Shown here: positions 6,949 to 15,600 of the stretch, piece after piece
How the letters are laid out: every line of letters starts with the position of its first letter
Position numbering within the stretch: position 1 is the stretch's first letter
DNA from: JALZIF01 sp964584905
Lineage (GTDB): Bacteria > Gemmatimonadota > Gemmatimonadetes > Gemmatimonadales > Gemmatimonadaceae
Assembly: GCA_964584905.1 (NCBI GenBank)
Contig: CAZPCC010000421.1
Location: forward strand, 1 to 16,358
DNA: 16,358 nt
Reading direction: 5' to 3'
The notes under the pieces: generated by a model
Seen by the model: only the letters and a program-made list of their open reading frames with translations
Told to the model about the DNA's origin: nothing
Databases searched by the model: none
Made by a program: the position numbers and the translations under genes

Positions 6949-9645
6949 TCACGGAGCCGTCGAAACATTCTCCGCCCCGGGCTGAAAGAATTTCAACAGA
7001 GCCGGCTGCGCGTCAGCCCATGGCATGATCATCTGGGACGCCGGCGGGAGTGCTTCGAGCATCGCCCGGCCGTACGATTTGGAGATCACGCGTGCATCGC
7101 AGAGCACCACGACGCCGCGGTCGGTGCGGGTGCGGATCAGGCGGCCGAAGCCCTGCTTGAGCCGGAGCGTCGCGTGCGGGAGCATGTACTCCCGGAACGA
7201 ATCGCCGCCGCGGGCCTCGATCGCCTCGCATGTCGCCGCGGTAATCGGTTCAGTGGGCACACGGAACGGCAGCTTGGCCAGAACGAGTCCGCGCAAGGCG
7301 TCGCCAGGCACGTCGACGCCTTCCCAGAATGACGAAGTGCCCAACAGGATCGCGCGTCCCGATTCCCTGAAGCGGCGGAGCAGCACATCGCGAGGCTCAT
7401 CGCCGTGCACGAGAAGCGGCCAGCGCGCCGCGGCCCCCGATTCCCGCAGCGCCTCCGCCGTGTGCCGGATCTCGCGGTGGCTAGTGAACAGCACGAACAA
7501 TCCGCCATCGCTCGCCGCGGCCAGGTCGTGCACCACGCGCAGGATCCCGGCACGATGGCCGGGGCCATCGATGTTCGGGGGCGGCAGGTCGGTCGGGACG
7601 ACGAGAAGTGCCTGCTCCTCGTAAATGAACGGAGAAGGCAGAATCGCCGTCTCGGGTTCGAGCTGCGGCTCGTCGAGGCCGAGCTGCCTTACGAGAAAGG
7701 AGAAATCGCGCCCCCCGGCCAGCGTCGCCGACGTGACGATGGCCGTGTTAACCCGTGACCAGAGATCCTCCCGCAGCACCGGCGCAATGTCGAGCGGAAC
7801 GGCGGTCGCGGCGACGTTCCTTTCCTTGCCACGCTGCTCGATCCAGCGTACCAGCGGCGGTCCCGATGGGGACCCGCGCAACGCCGTAGCCAGCGCATCG
7901 CCAGCAGCGGCCAGTCTGCGAATGACCGCGGCCACCTCACCTAACAGCGGGGCGAGCGACTCGGCGCGGGCGCTGTCCGCTTCCAGCCGCACCCTTATGA
8001 GCTGGAGTCCGTCGGCGAGGATCTGCAGCTCCGACATCAGGTCCGTGAGCGCCGCGTCCAGTCCGTCCCGCCAGATGGGATGTCCCGCGAACGCGTCGGT
8101 GAGCCTCACCATCGGCTCGCCACCGGCGGGAAAGAGCGTCCCCAGCAGATCGAACAGGCGAGTGCCTGTCGAGCGCGCCGCGCTGAGCGACGGCGCCAGG
8201 CGCCCCTCGACGAGATCCACGCTGGCGGAACTCAGCAGGTCGTTGTTCGTGCGCAACCGTGCAGCGAGCGAGGGCAGGAGTCCCTTGCCGCGGCGCTCCA
8301 GCCGGTTGAACAATCGCTGCAACGCCATGCGGCTCATCGTCGATCCGAGGTGATGTGCCGCGACCTCTTCCAGATGATGTCCTTCGTCCACGACCAGCCG
8401 AGAATAGGCCGGCAAGACCGCGGCTTCCGTCCAGTTGCCCTGCGCGCGCCTTACGGCGAGATCGGCGAGCAGCAAATGGTGATTGACGACGACCACGTCT
8501 GCCTGTGCCGCGTGCCTCCGCGCCGCGAACACGAAGCATCGGTCGAAGTGCGGGCAGCGGAGCCGTCCGCAGAGATCCGCCTCGGCGGCAACCTCATCCC
8601 ATATCTCCGCGCGCGGCATGACCGGAAGATCGGCGACCGAGCCATCGGTCGTGCGCTCGGCCCATCGCCGAATCGCCACCAGCTCGCCGGCACTCCCGCT
8701 CTCGAACAGGTCGGCGCCTGACGATTCGGCTTGCTCCAGCCGCATCAGGCAGAGATAGTTGCGCCAGCCCTTGAGGATCGCGAACCGTACCGGCTGGTCG
8801 TCGAGCGCGCTGGCGAGGAACGGCAGATCCTTTCCGATCAGCTGCTCCTGCAGATTGATGGTGTTGGTCGATACCACCGTCCGCTCGCCGTTGGCGGCCG
8901 CCCAGCGCAGCGCCGGCACCAGATACCCTAACGACTTGCCGACTCCGGTTCCCGCCTCCATCAGTCCGATGCCGCCGCTGTTGTACAGGCGGGCGATGCG
9001 GTGCGCCATCACCCGCTGGCTTTGCCGGTCCTCGTACGCCGTGAGCGCGCGTGAGATCTGGCCACCGGGGCCGAGCGCATCGGCCACGCCGGCGGGATCG
9101 ACCTGCTGCACCACGCGAGCGCGCGGGATCTCGACGACTACGTAAAGCTGCCGTGCATCGTTGTCGACGATCCCGAAGCCAACGCCATCGTCATGCAGCC
9201 GCGCGGCCCCCTCCAGGTCGGCCGCTGATGGCTCGAGCTCCCCCGACGGATGATTGTGCAACAACAGCTCGCCGCGCTGCGCGGCGCCCGGGAGCGCGAG
9301 CACGCTTCGCACGTCGCCGCGCGATACCACCCGCGCCGTCTGAACGACGCCCTCATCATCCACCTTGGCGACGAAGCAGACCTCGCGCCCTCCAGCGAGT
9401 CGAATCGCCGCGCGGATCGCCCCCGATGCGCCCGCACCCAACCGCGCATCCTCCCGCTTGCCGCGCCGCTTACCCTTTCGGGGCACAGCCTCCGGCGCCG
9501 CATCCGCAACTGCGGAGTCGGAAAGAGAGGAGGACGGAGGGGACGGTTTATTAAGCAGGGGTCGGGGGTTGAGGGTCGAGGGTCGGGGTCGGGAGTCAGA
9601 TGTGTTCACGATGGGTAGGCAGGAGCTGACAGGTTGACACCACAT
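6949..9645 (-). CDS. DinG/XPD-type Fe-S helicase with an N-terminal RadC/JAMM-like domain
   Basis: This superfamily 2 ATP-dependent 5'-3' DNA helicase is 898 aa from ATG 9645. Walker A is GTGVGKS (about residue 231), the DEAH-type box is DEGH (420-423), and Cys299, 359, 364 and 370 fit a 4Fe-4S site. VVNHHLLLADL, SATLAGG, FWEGVDVPGDALRG and QGFGRLIRTRTDRG complete the DinG motifs. The N-terminal domain has LLHNHPSG-x4-S-x2-D (His130, His132, Asp143), the RadC/JAMM zinc signature, preceded by RadC-like VVSRGDVRSVLALP. Family members resolve R-loops, D-loops and damage intermediates. The first 50-70 residues are doubtful because ATG 9645 lies in an inverted repeat. GTG 9486 (845 aa) or TTG 9441 (830 aa, GGGAGG 8 nt upstream) start just before the JAMM domain and may be correct. 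The gene follows the secreted-protein gene by about 29 bp. Confidence 0.92.
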   Translation of the reverse strand: MWCQPVSSCLPIVNTSDSRPRPSTLNPRPLLNKPSPPSSSLSDSAVADAAPEAVPRKGKRRGKREDARLGAGASGAIRAAIRLAGGREVCFVAKVDDEGVVQTARVVSRGDVRSVLALPGAAQRGELLLHNHPSGELEPSAADLEGAARLHDDGVGFGIVDNDARQLYVVVEIPRARVVQQVDPAGVADALGPGGQISRALTAYEDRQSQRVMAHRIARLYNSGGIGLMEAGTGVGKSLGYLVPALRWAAANGERTVVSTNTINLQEQLIGKDLPFLASALDDQPVRFAILKGWRNYLCLMRLEQAESSGADLFESGSAGELVAIRRWAERTTDGSVADLPVMPRAEIWDEVAAEADLCGRLRCPHFDRCFVFAARRHAAQADVVVVNHHLLLADLAVRRAQGNWTEAAVLPAYSRLVVDEGHHLEEVAAHHLGSTMSRMALQRLFNRLERRGKGLLPSLAARLRTNNDLLSSASVDLVEGRLAPSLSAARSTGTRLFDLLGTLFPAGGEPMVRLTDAFAGHPIWRDGLDAALTDLMSELQILADGLQLIRVRLEADSARAESLAPLLGEVAAVIRRLAAAGDALATALRGSPSGPPLVRWIEQRGKERNVAATAVPLDIAPVLREDLWSRVNTAIVTSATLAGGRDFSFLVRQLGLDEPQLEPETAILPSPFIYEEQALLVVPTDLPPPNIDGPGHRAGILRVVHDLAAASDGGLFVLFTSHREIRHTAEALRESGAAARWPLLVHGDEPRDVLLRRFRESGRAILLGTSSFWEGVDVPGDALRGLVLAKLPFRVPTEPITAATCEAIEARGGDSFREYMLPHATLRLKQGFGRLIRTRTDRGVVVLCDARVISKSYGRAMLEALPPASQMIMPWADAQPALLKFFQPGAENVSTAP

Positions 9646-9676
9646 CCCGACCCCCGACCCCCAACCCTCGACCTTC
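9558..9676. repeat. G-rich inverted repeat at the helicase start junction
   Basis: The left arm (9558-9597) is built of GGGTCG/GAGGGTC words. The right arm (9645-9676) is their complement (CCCGACCCCC, ACCCTCGACC) and ends on the stop codon of the gene at 9675. The arms are imperfectly complementary over about 25-30 bases around a loop of about 47 nt. This GGGTCGAGGGTC simple-sequence style is unlike the surrounding coding sequence. It lies between, and slightly inside, two co-directional genes and makes the helicase start ambiguous. Confidence 0.7.
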
Positions 9677-10940
9677 ACGTCTTCAACGGCTTCTTCTTCG
9701 CCGCCGGGAACAGCACGTTGTTCAGAATCAGCCGATAGGCAGGCGAATTCGGGTGCATTGACAGATCCGTTGGAGGTGCTCCGATCGCGTGCTGGGGATC
9801 TTCCGGATCGTGGCCGCCCAGATAGGTCCAACTGCCCTGCCCGTACTCGCCGTGTATGTATTTCACCCAGGGCGCCCCCTCTTCCTCCGCCAGCACCGTT
9901 ACTCCCGGTTTCAGCGTGCGACGGGTGAAGCTCGTCGTCACACCGTAGAAATCCGGTATCACTGTTCGATGATCCTGCACCAACATCGACGGCACGGGAT
10001 CGAACTTGGCACTGAAGCCGAACAGCGTGAAGGTCCCAAGCGGCTGCCGGCGCCCTGGCACGTTGACCTGATGGCCATCGATGTCGCTCATTGCATTCAC
10101 GTAAGGGGACAGCTCGAGCTGTGCATTGTGGAACGCAAACGAGCGCGACCACGCCATCTTCTCATCGGCGGCCGCATCGACCGGTGTTCCGTCGCCGAAC
10201 GCGCCGGCAATATCCACCGAGGCACCGGCTATCGCCAACTCGAGCGTCTCGGTCGCCCCGCACATTGCGAACAGAAAGCCGCCGTTCTCCACGAATTGCC
10301 GCATCCGCTCGCCAACCGCCTTCTTCAGGTCGGGAATCGTCTGAAAGCCGAGCCGGCGGGCCGTCGTCAGGTTTCGCTGGTGCTGCTCGACGAACCATGG
10401 AGCACCGCGATAGGAAATGTAGAACTTGCCGAGCTGGCCGGTGAAATCCTCGTGATGCAGGTGCAGCCAGTCGTACTTGGTAAGATCACCGCGCACCACT
10501 TCATCGTCCCAGAGCGCCGTGTACTCGATGCCGGCATAACGAAGCGCGAGCGTCACCGCATCGTCCCACGGCGGCGCATCGGGCGGGGTGTAGACCGCGA
10601 TCTCGGGAGCCTTCTCGAGAGGAATCGCGTCCATGTTTCCGCTCGCGATCTCACCCCGGATCGACGACAGCGTGCCGTTGTCGATCGCCTCGGCGGTTAT
10701 GCCGTCGAGCGCTGCCTTGCGACGGAGCGTTTCCAGGTTCGGCAGCAGAAAGGAGCCACCGCGATAGTTGAGCAGCCACTCGCCCCGCACTCCATCCTTG
10801 AGCGCCCCGTACGTGAGACCATACGCCTTGAGATGGTTGCGCTGCGCGTCATCCATCGGGATGAGCAGGTGCTGGGCGCTCGCGACCGTTGTCGCGCACG
10901 CGAGCAGGAGAGCGGTGCACGCGAATCGAATCGACATCAT
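9675..10940 (-). CDS. Secreted protein of an uncharacterised family often labelled 'asparagine synthetase B'
   Basis: The protein is 421 aa with a clear signal peptide: MMSIRF, the core ACTALLLACATTV, cleavage after ASA. Mature sequence starts QHLLIPMDDAQRNHLKAYG, then WLLNYRGGSF. It ends GGHDPEDPQHAIGAPP and PNSPAYRLILNNVLFPAAKKK. From memory, the same opening and closing blocks occur in Bacteroidota proteins annotated 'asparagine synthetase B'. I see no PP-loop ATP site and the protein is exported, so that name is almost certainly wrong. The centre (FVENGGFLFAMCGATETLELA, and LHLHHEDF before it) recalls a class I glutamine-amidotransferase-like fold with a Cys near a turn; this is inference. 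ATG 10940 or 10937 is the start, 13 bp after the TPR gene, without a strong ribosome site. Likely the same operon. Confidence 0.85.
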   Translation of the reverse strand: MMSIRFACTALLLACATTVASAQHLLIPMDDAQRNHLKAYGLTYGALKDGVRGEWLLNYRGGSFLLPNLETLRRKAALDGITAEAIDNGTLSSIRGEIASGNMDAIPLEKAPEIAVYTPPDAPPWDDAVTLALRYAGIEYTALWDDEVVRGDLTKYDWLHLHHEDFTGQLGKFYISYRGAPWFVEQHQRNLTTARRLGFQTIPDLKKAVGERMRQFVENGGFLFAMCGATETLELAIAGASVDIAGAFGDGTPVDAAADEKMAWSRSFAFHNAQLELSPYVNAMSDIDGHQVNVPGRRQPLGTFTLFGFSAKFDPVPSMLVQDHRTVIPDFYGVTTSFTRRTLKPGVTVLAEEEGAPWVKYIHGEYGQGSWTYLGGHDPEDPQHAIGAPPTDLSMHPNSPAYRLILNNVLFPAAKKKPLKT

Positions 10941-10953
10941 GTTCAAAGCTACT

Positions 10954-12648
10954 CTACGGGGTCGGGGGAACGCTGGCTCGCGCGAGATCCAGTTCGCGGC
11001 GTGCCTGTGGCACCAGAGCGCTCGACGGATAGGTGAGGATAAGGTGCTCGAGCCGCGCGATCGCCGCGGCGGGATCATCGCCTCGCCGGAGCGCGCGCGC
11101 CCATTCGAGCTCCGCTTCGGGCGCTTCCGCCGACGCGGGGTAACGGTCCAGCACCGTGCGCCAGAGCGGCACCGCGCGAGCATCATCCGAGCGAGCCGTG
11201 TGCAGGCGCGCGGCGCTGGCGAGCAGCAGCGGCGCTACATCGGGCGCTATGCGCACAGCCGCCTCGAATGCCGTGGCCGCGGCAACGGTATCGCCTCGTG
11301 CGAGCACGAGAAATGCGGCGCCGATGGCCGGTGCGCTGTCGGCTTTCGTGCGGGACAGAAGTGCAAGCGCGCTCACCAGCTCCGGTTCGACTTCGCCGCC
11401 GCGCGGGCGAAGCCGGCGTCTCGCCGTCCGCAAGTCTCCCTCGTACAGCGCCATCCACCCGGCGATCGGTTCGCTTTCCCATTCACCGCTGTTACCGAGC
11501 AGCCTTCGCGCGCGAGGCACATCACCGGCGCGGATCCATCCGAACGCTACGATGCGTGCCAGCTGCTCCACCTGGTCGGGGGCGAGTGAACCGCGCGACT
11601 CCTGGAGCAGTCGCTCGGCCTCCTCGGCCCGTCCTAACGACGCGAGCGCGCGGAGATGCACCGGTAGCAGCACCTGCGCCGCGCCAGAGCCGTTGCCGGC
11701 GCGAGCCGCCAGCGCGAGCGCCGAGCGCGAATCGCCGCCATTGAGTGCCGCGGTGGCGGCACGGAGCACATGCTCCGGAGATCGCGTGCGCGCGAACACC
11801 GCTGTCATGGCGTCGCGCGCGACCAGCCACGCCTGCGCGTGCTCGGCGCGCTGTGCGAAGTCCAGCCACGCACGAACCGATGCCGTATCACCCGGAAGCG
11901 CGCGCAGCGCGTTCCAACCGGTGCGCGGCGATCCCCACTCCAGCTCCAGCGAACCGATGATGCGACGCGCTCCGGCCTCGATTGGCTGGGCGAGGAGCAC
12001 GGCCCGGATCTGCTCGCGCGCCTCGCCGGTAGCGGGGAGAAGAGCGAACAGTGCCGCCTGCTCGAGGTATGGCGACTCGGCGACGACTATCCGCCACGAT
12101 CTTGCCGACGGCTCCCACAGTCCCATCGACGCGCGCAGCTGGGCGAGCTCCAGCTCCACGCCGCGTGTACTTCCTAACGTCAATCCGGCCCGTCTCAGTA
12201 CGCTGTCGGCCGCCGCCGTCTGACCACTCTGGAGCAACAGGCGCGCGTACTCGCGATATGGCGCGGCCTCGCCAGCCGCAACCTCCGTCCACGCTTCGAA
12301 CGCCGCGCGCATCCCCACCGGATCCGCCAGCATGCGCAGCGCACGCAGCTTCATGGTGTGGAGAGTCGCATCGGCGGGCCGCAGGGCGAGCGCGCGCTGC
12401 ACAAGCGGAAGGAGAGAGTCGGTAGCACCGAGCGAAGCGTAGGCGCGCTCGACTCCGAGCAGAGCCGGAAGGTTCGCCGGCTCGGTATCCAGAACCTCGC
12501 GATAGGCAGCGGCCGCCTCACGAAAGCGCTCCGCCTCCTCGAGGCTCATTCCCCTTGTCAGTGGGTCCTGCGCCTGCGCACCAGCACTCGCCAGGGCTGA
12601 CACCAACGCCACGCACAGCGTGACGGCGCGGCTACGGACGCTCCGCAT
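10954..12648 (-). CDS. Secreted TPR-repeat protein
   Basis: The protein is 564 aa with an N-terminal signal peptide (basic MRSVRSR, core AVTLCVALVSALASAGA, cleavage near AQA). The rest is a helical solenoid of degenerate tetratricopeptide repeats. The clearest copies are near the start (SLEEAERFREAAAAYREVL, then PANLPALLGVERAYASLG, then PLVQRALALRPADATLHTM). The C-terminal set (PLWRTVLDRYPASAEAPEA, then AIARLEHLILTYPSSALVPQ) is of the YbgF/BamD-like type. It should be a periplasmic scaffold for protein-protein contacts; no catalytic motif is visible. ATG 12648 lies 17 bp inside the end of the upstream DUF4175-like gene, implying translational coupling and a shared complex or pathway. The first half is very rich in Ala and Arg, in keeping with local composition. 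Confidence 0.88.
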   Translation of the reverse strand: MRSVRSRAVTLCVALVSALASAGAQAQDPLTRGMSLEEAERFREAAAAYREVLDTEPANLPALLGVERAYASLGATDSLLPLVQRALALRPADATLHTMKLRALRMLADPVGMRAAFEAWTEVAAGEAAPYREYARLLLQSGQTAAADSVLRRAGLTLGSTRGVELELAQLRASMGLWEPSARSWRIVVAESPYLEQAALFALLPATGEAREQIRAVLLAQPIEAGARRIIGSLELEWGSPRTGWNALRALPGDTASVRAWLDFAQRAEHAQAWLVARDAMTAVFARTRSPEHVLRAATAALNGGDSRSALALAARAGNGSGAAQVLLPVHLRALASLGRAEEAERLLQESRGSLAPDQVEQLARIVAFGWIRAGDVPRARRLLGNSGEWESEPIAGWMALYEGDLRTARRRLRPRGGEVEPELVSALALLSRTKADSAPAIGAAFLVLARGDTVAAATAFEAAVRIAPDVAPLLLASAARLHTARSDDARAVPLWRTVLDRYPASAEAPEAELEWARALRRGDDPAAAIARLEHLILTYPSSALVPQARRELDLARASVPPTP

Positions 12649-15600
12649 TCAACCGCTTGAAGTATTCGAGCACCGCGCGCCGCTCTTCGGCGGTGAGCCC
12701 GCGCAGCTCGTTCCAATCGGGCTCGCGGAACCGTGTTGCGTCACGACCCCTGGCATCGGCTCCGGGGGTGTACTGCTCGCCGCCGGCCGCCGCCTTCGAT
12801 TCGCGCTCCCCCTGCTCTTCCCGCTCCTCCTTCTGCAGAGAAAGACCGGCATCGAGCAGGCGCCGGAACAGGCGCTGCTGCCTATCGACTACTTCCGCAT
12901 CGAGCCGCCCCTGCTGAAGCACCTCTGCTATCTGACGCATCTCGCGCGCGAGCTGATCGGCCCGGCCCGACTCGTCAGCCTCGCCCGCTTCCTCGAGCTG
13001 CCTGGCCAGCTGCCGCTGGCGCGCGCCTAACATGCGCGCCTGCTCCGACGCCTGGGCCCCCGGCATTGGCATTATCGTCGATGCCTGCGCGTTGATCTGT
13101 CCCTGCTGCTGCGCCAGCTCCTGCATCCGCTGCAGCATTTCCTGCATGCCCGACGCGCTCTGCGAGCTCGATGCGCGCTCGCGGTCGCGCACCAGCGCCG
13201 CCGCCGCCTGATTGAGCGCACGCGCCGCCTGCTCCATCGACTCGGCCGTGCCGTTGCCGCGTCCGCCCTGCGCAACCTGATCGGCAGCCGCCTGAACCTT
13301 CTGACGAGCCTCGCCCATGGCGCCTTGCGACTGTGGAGACACGTGCGCCGACTTGCCCGCCTGCTCCTGCATCCGTTCGGCTACCTGTTCGGTTCCCTGC
13401 CGCACAGCGCTCTGCTGCGGCCGCAGCTGCTCCGGAGCCGTTCCGCTTCGGGCCTGCTCGGCAAGCGCTCCCTGCTCGCGCGATAGCTGCGTCAATTCCT
13501 GGATCGAGCGGTCGAGCTCACCGGTGAGCTCGTCTTTCCAGTCCTCCACCTGCTGCTGCCGCGCGTCGGCCAGCTGCTGCGCCGCCTGCTCCATGCGATC
13601 GGCACCTTCACGCGCCGCATCGGCTCGTTCCTGCTGGCCCGCCTGACGATTCTGCTGTTGGCCCGATTGCTGTTGGCCCGATTGCTGTTGGCCTGATTGT
13701 TGTTGGCCTGACTGCTGCTGGCCTGACTGCTGCTGGCCTGACTGCTGTCGAGACGCGGCCTCCTGCCGCTCAGCACCCTGTGCCGCACGCTCCATCGCCT
13801 CCGCCGACTGCTCGGCGTTCTTCGCCGCATCCTCGAGCTTTGAAGGGCCGGCTTCGGCTTCCTCCTTCTTCAGCCGGTCGGCGATCTCCTCGATCCGCTC
13901 CTTCAGCTGTTCGGCATCCCTGGACATGGCCTTCGACTGCTCGGCCGTCTGCTGCTCACCGGCAGCAATGGAATCGGCAAGTGCACGCTCCCGCTGCGCA
14001 AGCTCTTCGGCATCGTCGTGCAGAGTCTCCATCGCGCCTTCGAGCGCGGCACGCTTCATCATCTCGGCCATACGCTCCAACTGTTCGCGCAGCCGCTGCT
14101 GCTCGGCCTGAAGCTCGGACAGCGACTTTCTCGCCTGTTCAGAAGAAAGGTCCTTCGTGGCTTGCTGGAGCTTTTCGAGCTGGGCCTGCATTTCCGGCGT
14201 CAAAGCCTCGGCGAGCTGCCGCTGCACCTCCTCCAGCTGCCTGGCGAGAGATGAATCGAGCGCGTTGGCAGCACGCAGCTGCTCCTCCAGCGACTCGGCA
14301 TCCCGTTGGAGCGCCCGTACCCGGTCCTGAAGCTCCTGCTGCTCGCGCGCAAGCGCCCGATTGCGCTCGGCGTTCTCGAACGACATCTCCTGGGGAGCTT
14401 CCTCGTCAGGCCGTGCCGGCGTCGCGCTCGACTCGGTCCGGTCGCTGCGTGATCGAGCGGCCTCACCGGTCCTGCGCTCCAGCTCCTTCTGGTCTCGCGC
14501 GGCATCGTTGGCCCGCGCTACAACCGAATCCGCGAGTGCGCGCGCCATTTCACGCCGCTCGCGCAAGCTCGGCACGCGCAGCACGAGCTCGCGGCTGGTG
14601 CCCGTCTGCCTCCACGGCGATGCATCGGTCGCTTCAACCACCACGTGCAGCGCATCGCCGGGCTCGAGGCCGCGCGTAGCCAGATCGATCGGGAACTCGC
14701 CCAGCCATTGGCTTTCGCCGGGCTCGGCAACCGCCTGGGTGATGGATGGCTGCGCTCTACCTCCGTCCGGCACTCGCCAACTGCGCATGACTACTGCGGC
14801 CACGCCATGATCATCCGACGCCGCGACGCGCAGCGAGAGCCGTTCCTCGGCGAGCACCACCGTGTCGCTTTGCGGCGCGAGTATTTCGGCGACGGGCGCC
14901 GAGTCGGACACCACCTCGAGCTCCAGCGGTGCCGGAACGTCGGCGATCGGCCCCTGGGCTCCAGCGGCGACCCACGTCCAGCGTCCTGTTGACGGCGACG
15001 TAAGGCGGCCGCTGAAGGCGTGGTCGTTCGGCGTAAGGCTGACGGTGTCCGCGCCGCGGACGAGGGAAACGGTGCGCAATGCCACTGACGCGCGGCCCCT
15101 TATCGAGAGCACCGTGCCGCGCGGTATTCGAGCGACCTCGCCGGTGGGAAGTACCTCTGAGGCACGGCCGAGATAGGCGGGATACTGTGCGCGTACCGCC
15201 ACGTCGCCCACGAAGGGCCGGTCGGTGACCCTGATCAGTACCGTGTCGCTCTCCACTCTCCCGTCGCCGGCCACCAGCAACAGATCGGCATCGACGGGAC
15301 CGAGTTGTACCGTGGCCATCTGACCGACGACCGGCAGTGCATCCACCCTCCACGAACGGCCGGTAGCGCGCGATGCAAGGGTGATGCTGCGCCGGTGGGG
15401 CGCGAGGATCGACAGGCGAATCCGTTCGCCGCGCAGCACGGCCGTTGGCGCATCGACGATGCTGATCGGCTCGAGCAGTGCGCCGGTGTAGGCGCCTAAC
15501 GGATGCCGCATCGCTCGCCACCCGTCCGGGGAAGCGGAAGCCGCTGCCCCGAGGGCCAGAACGCCCAGCACCGCAGCAGCGCCGGCGATCGCGCCCCGTA

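Noticed and set aside
6578..7028. Plus-strand frames encoding ADYADYAD and ICEICEIC peptides
   Set aside because: They are translations of the tandem repeat, open because the unit lacks stops; no ribosome site or independent coding sign.
9646..10152. Upstream extension of the helicase frame to 1067 aa
   Set aside because: It overlaps the end of the secreted-protein gene on the same strand and reads as an out-of-frame, Arg/Gly-rich peptide.
9789..11036. 415-aa plus-strand frame opposite the secreted protein gene
   Set aside because: Long antisense frames are common in GC-rich DNA; the opposite strand has a signal peptide and family-like motifs.
11156..12223. 355-aa plus-strand Ser/Ala/Arg-rich frame
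   Set aside because: Shadow of the TPR gene, low complexity and no motif.
13780..14679. 299-aa plus-strand Arg/Pro/Ala-rich frame
   Set aside because: Shadow of the coiled-coil region of the DUF4175-like gene.
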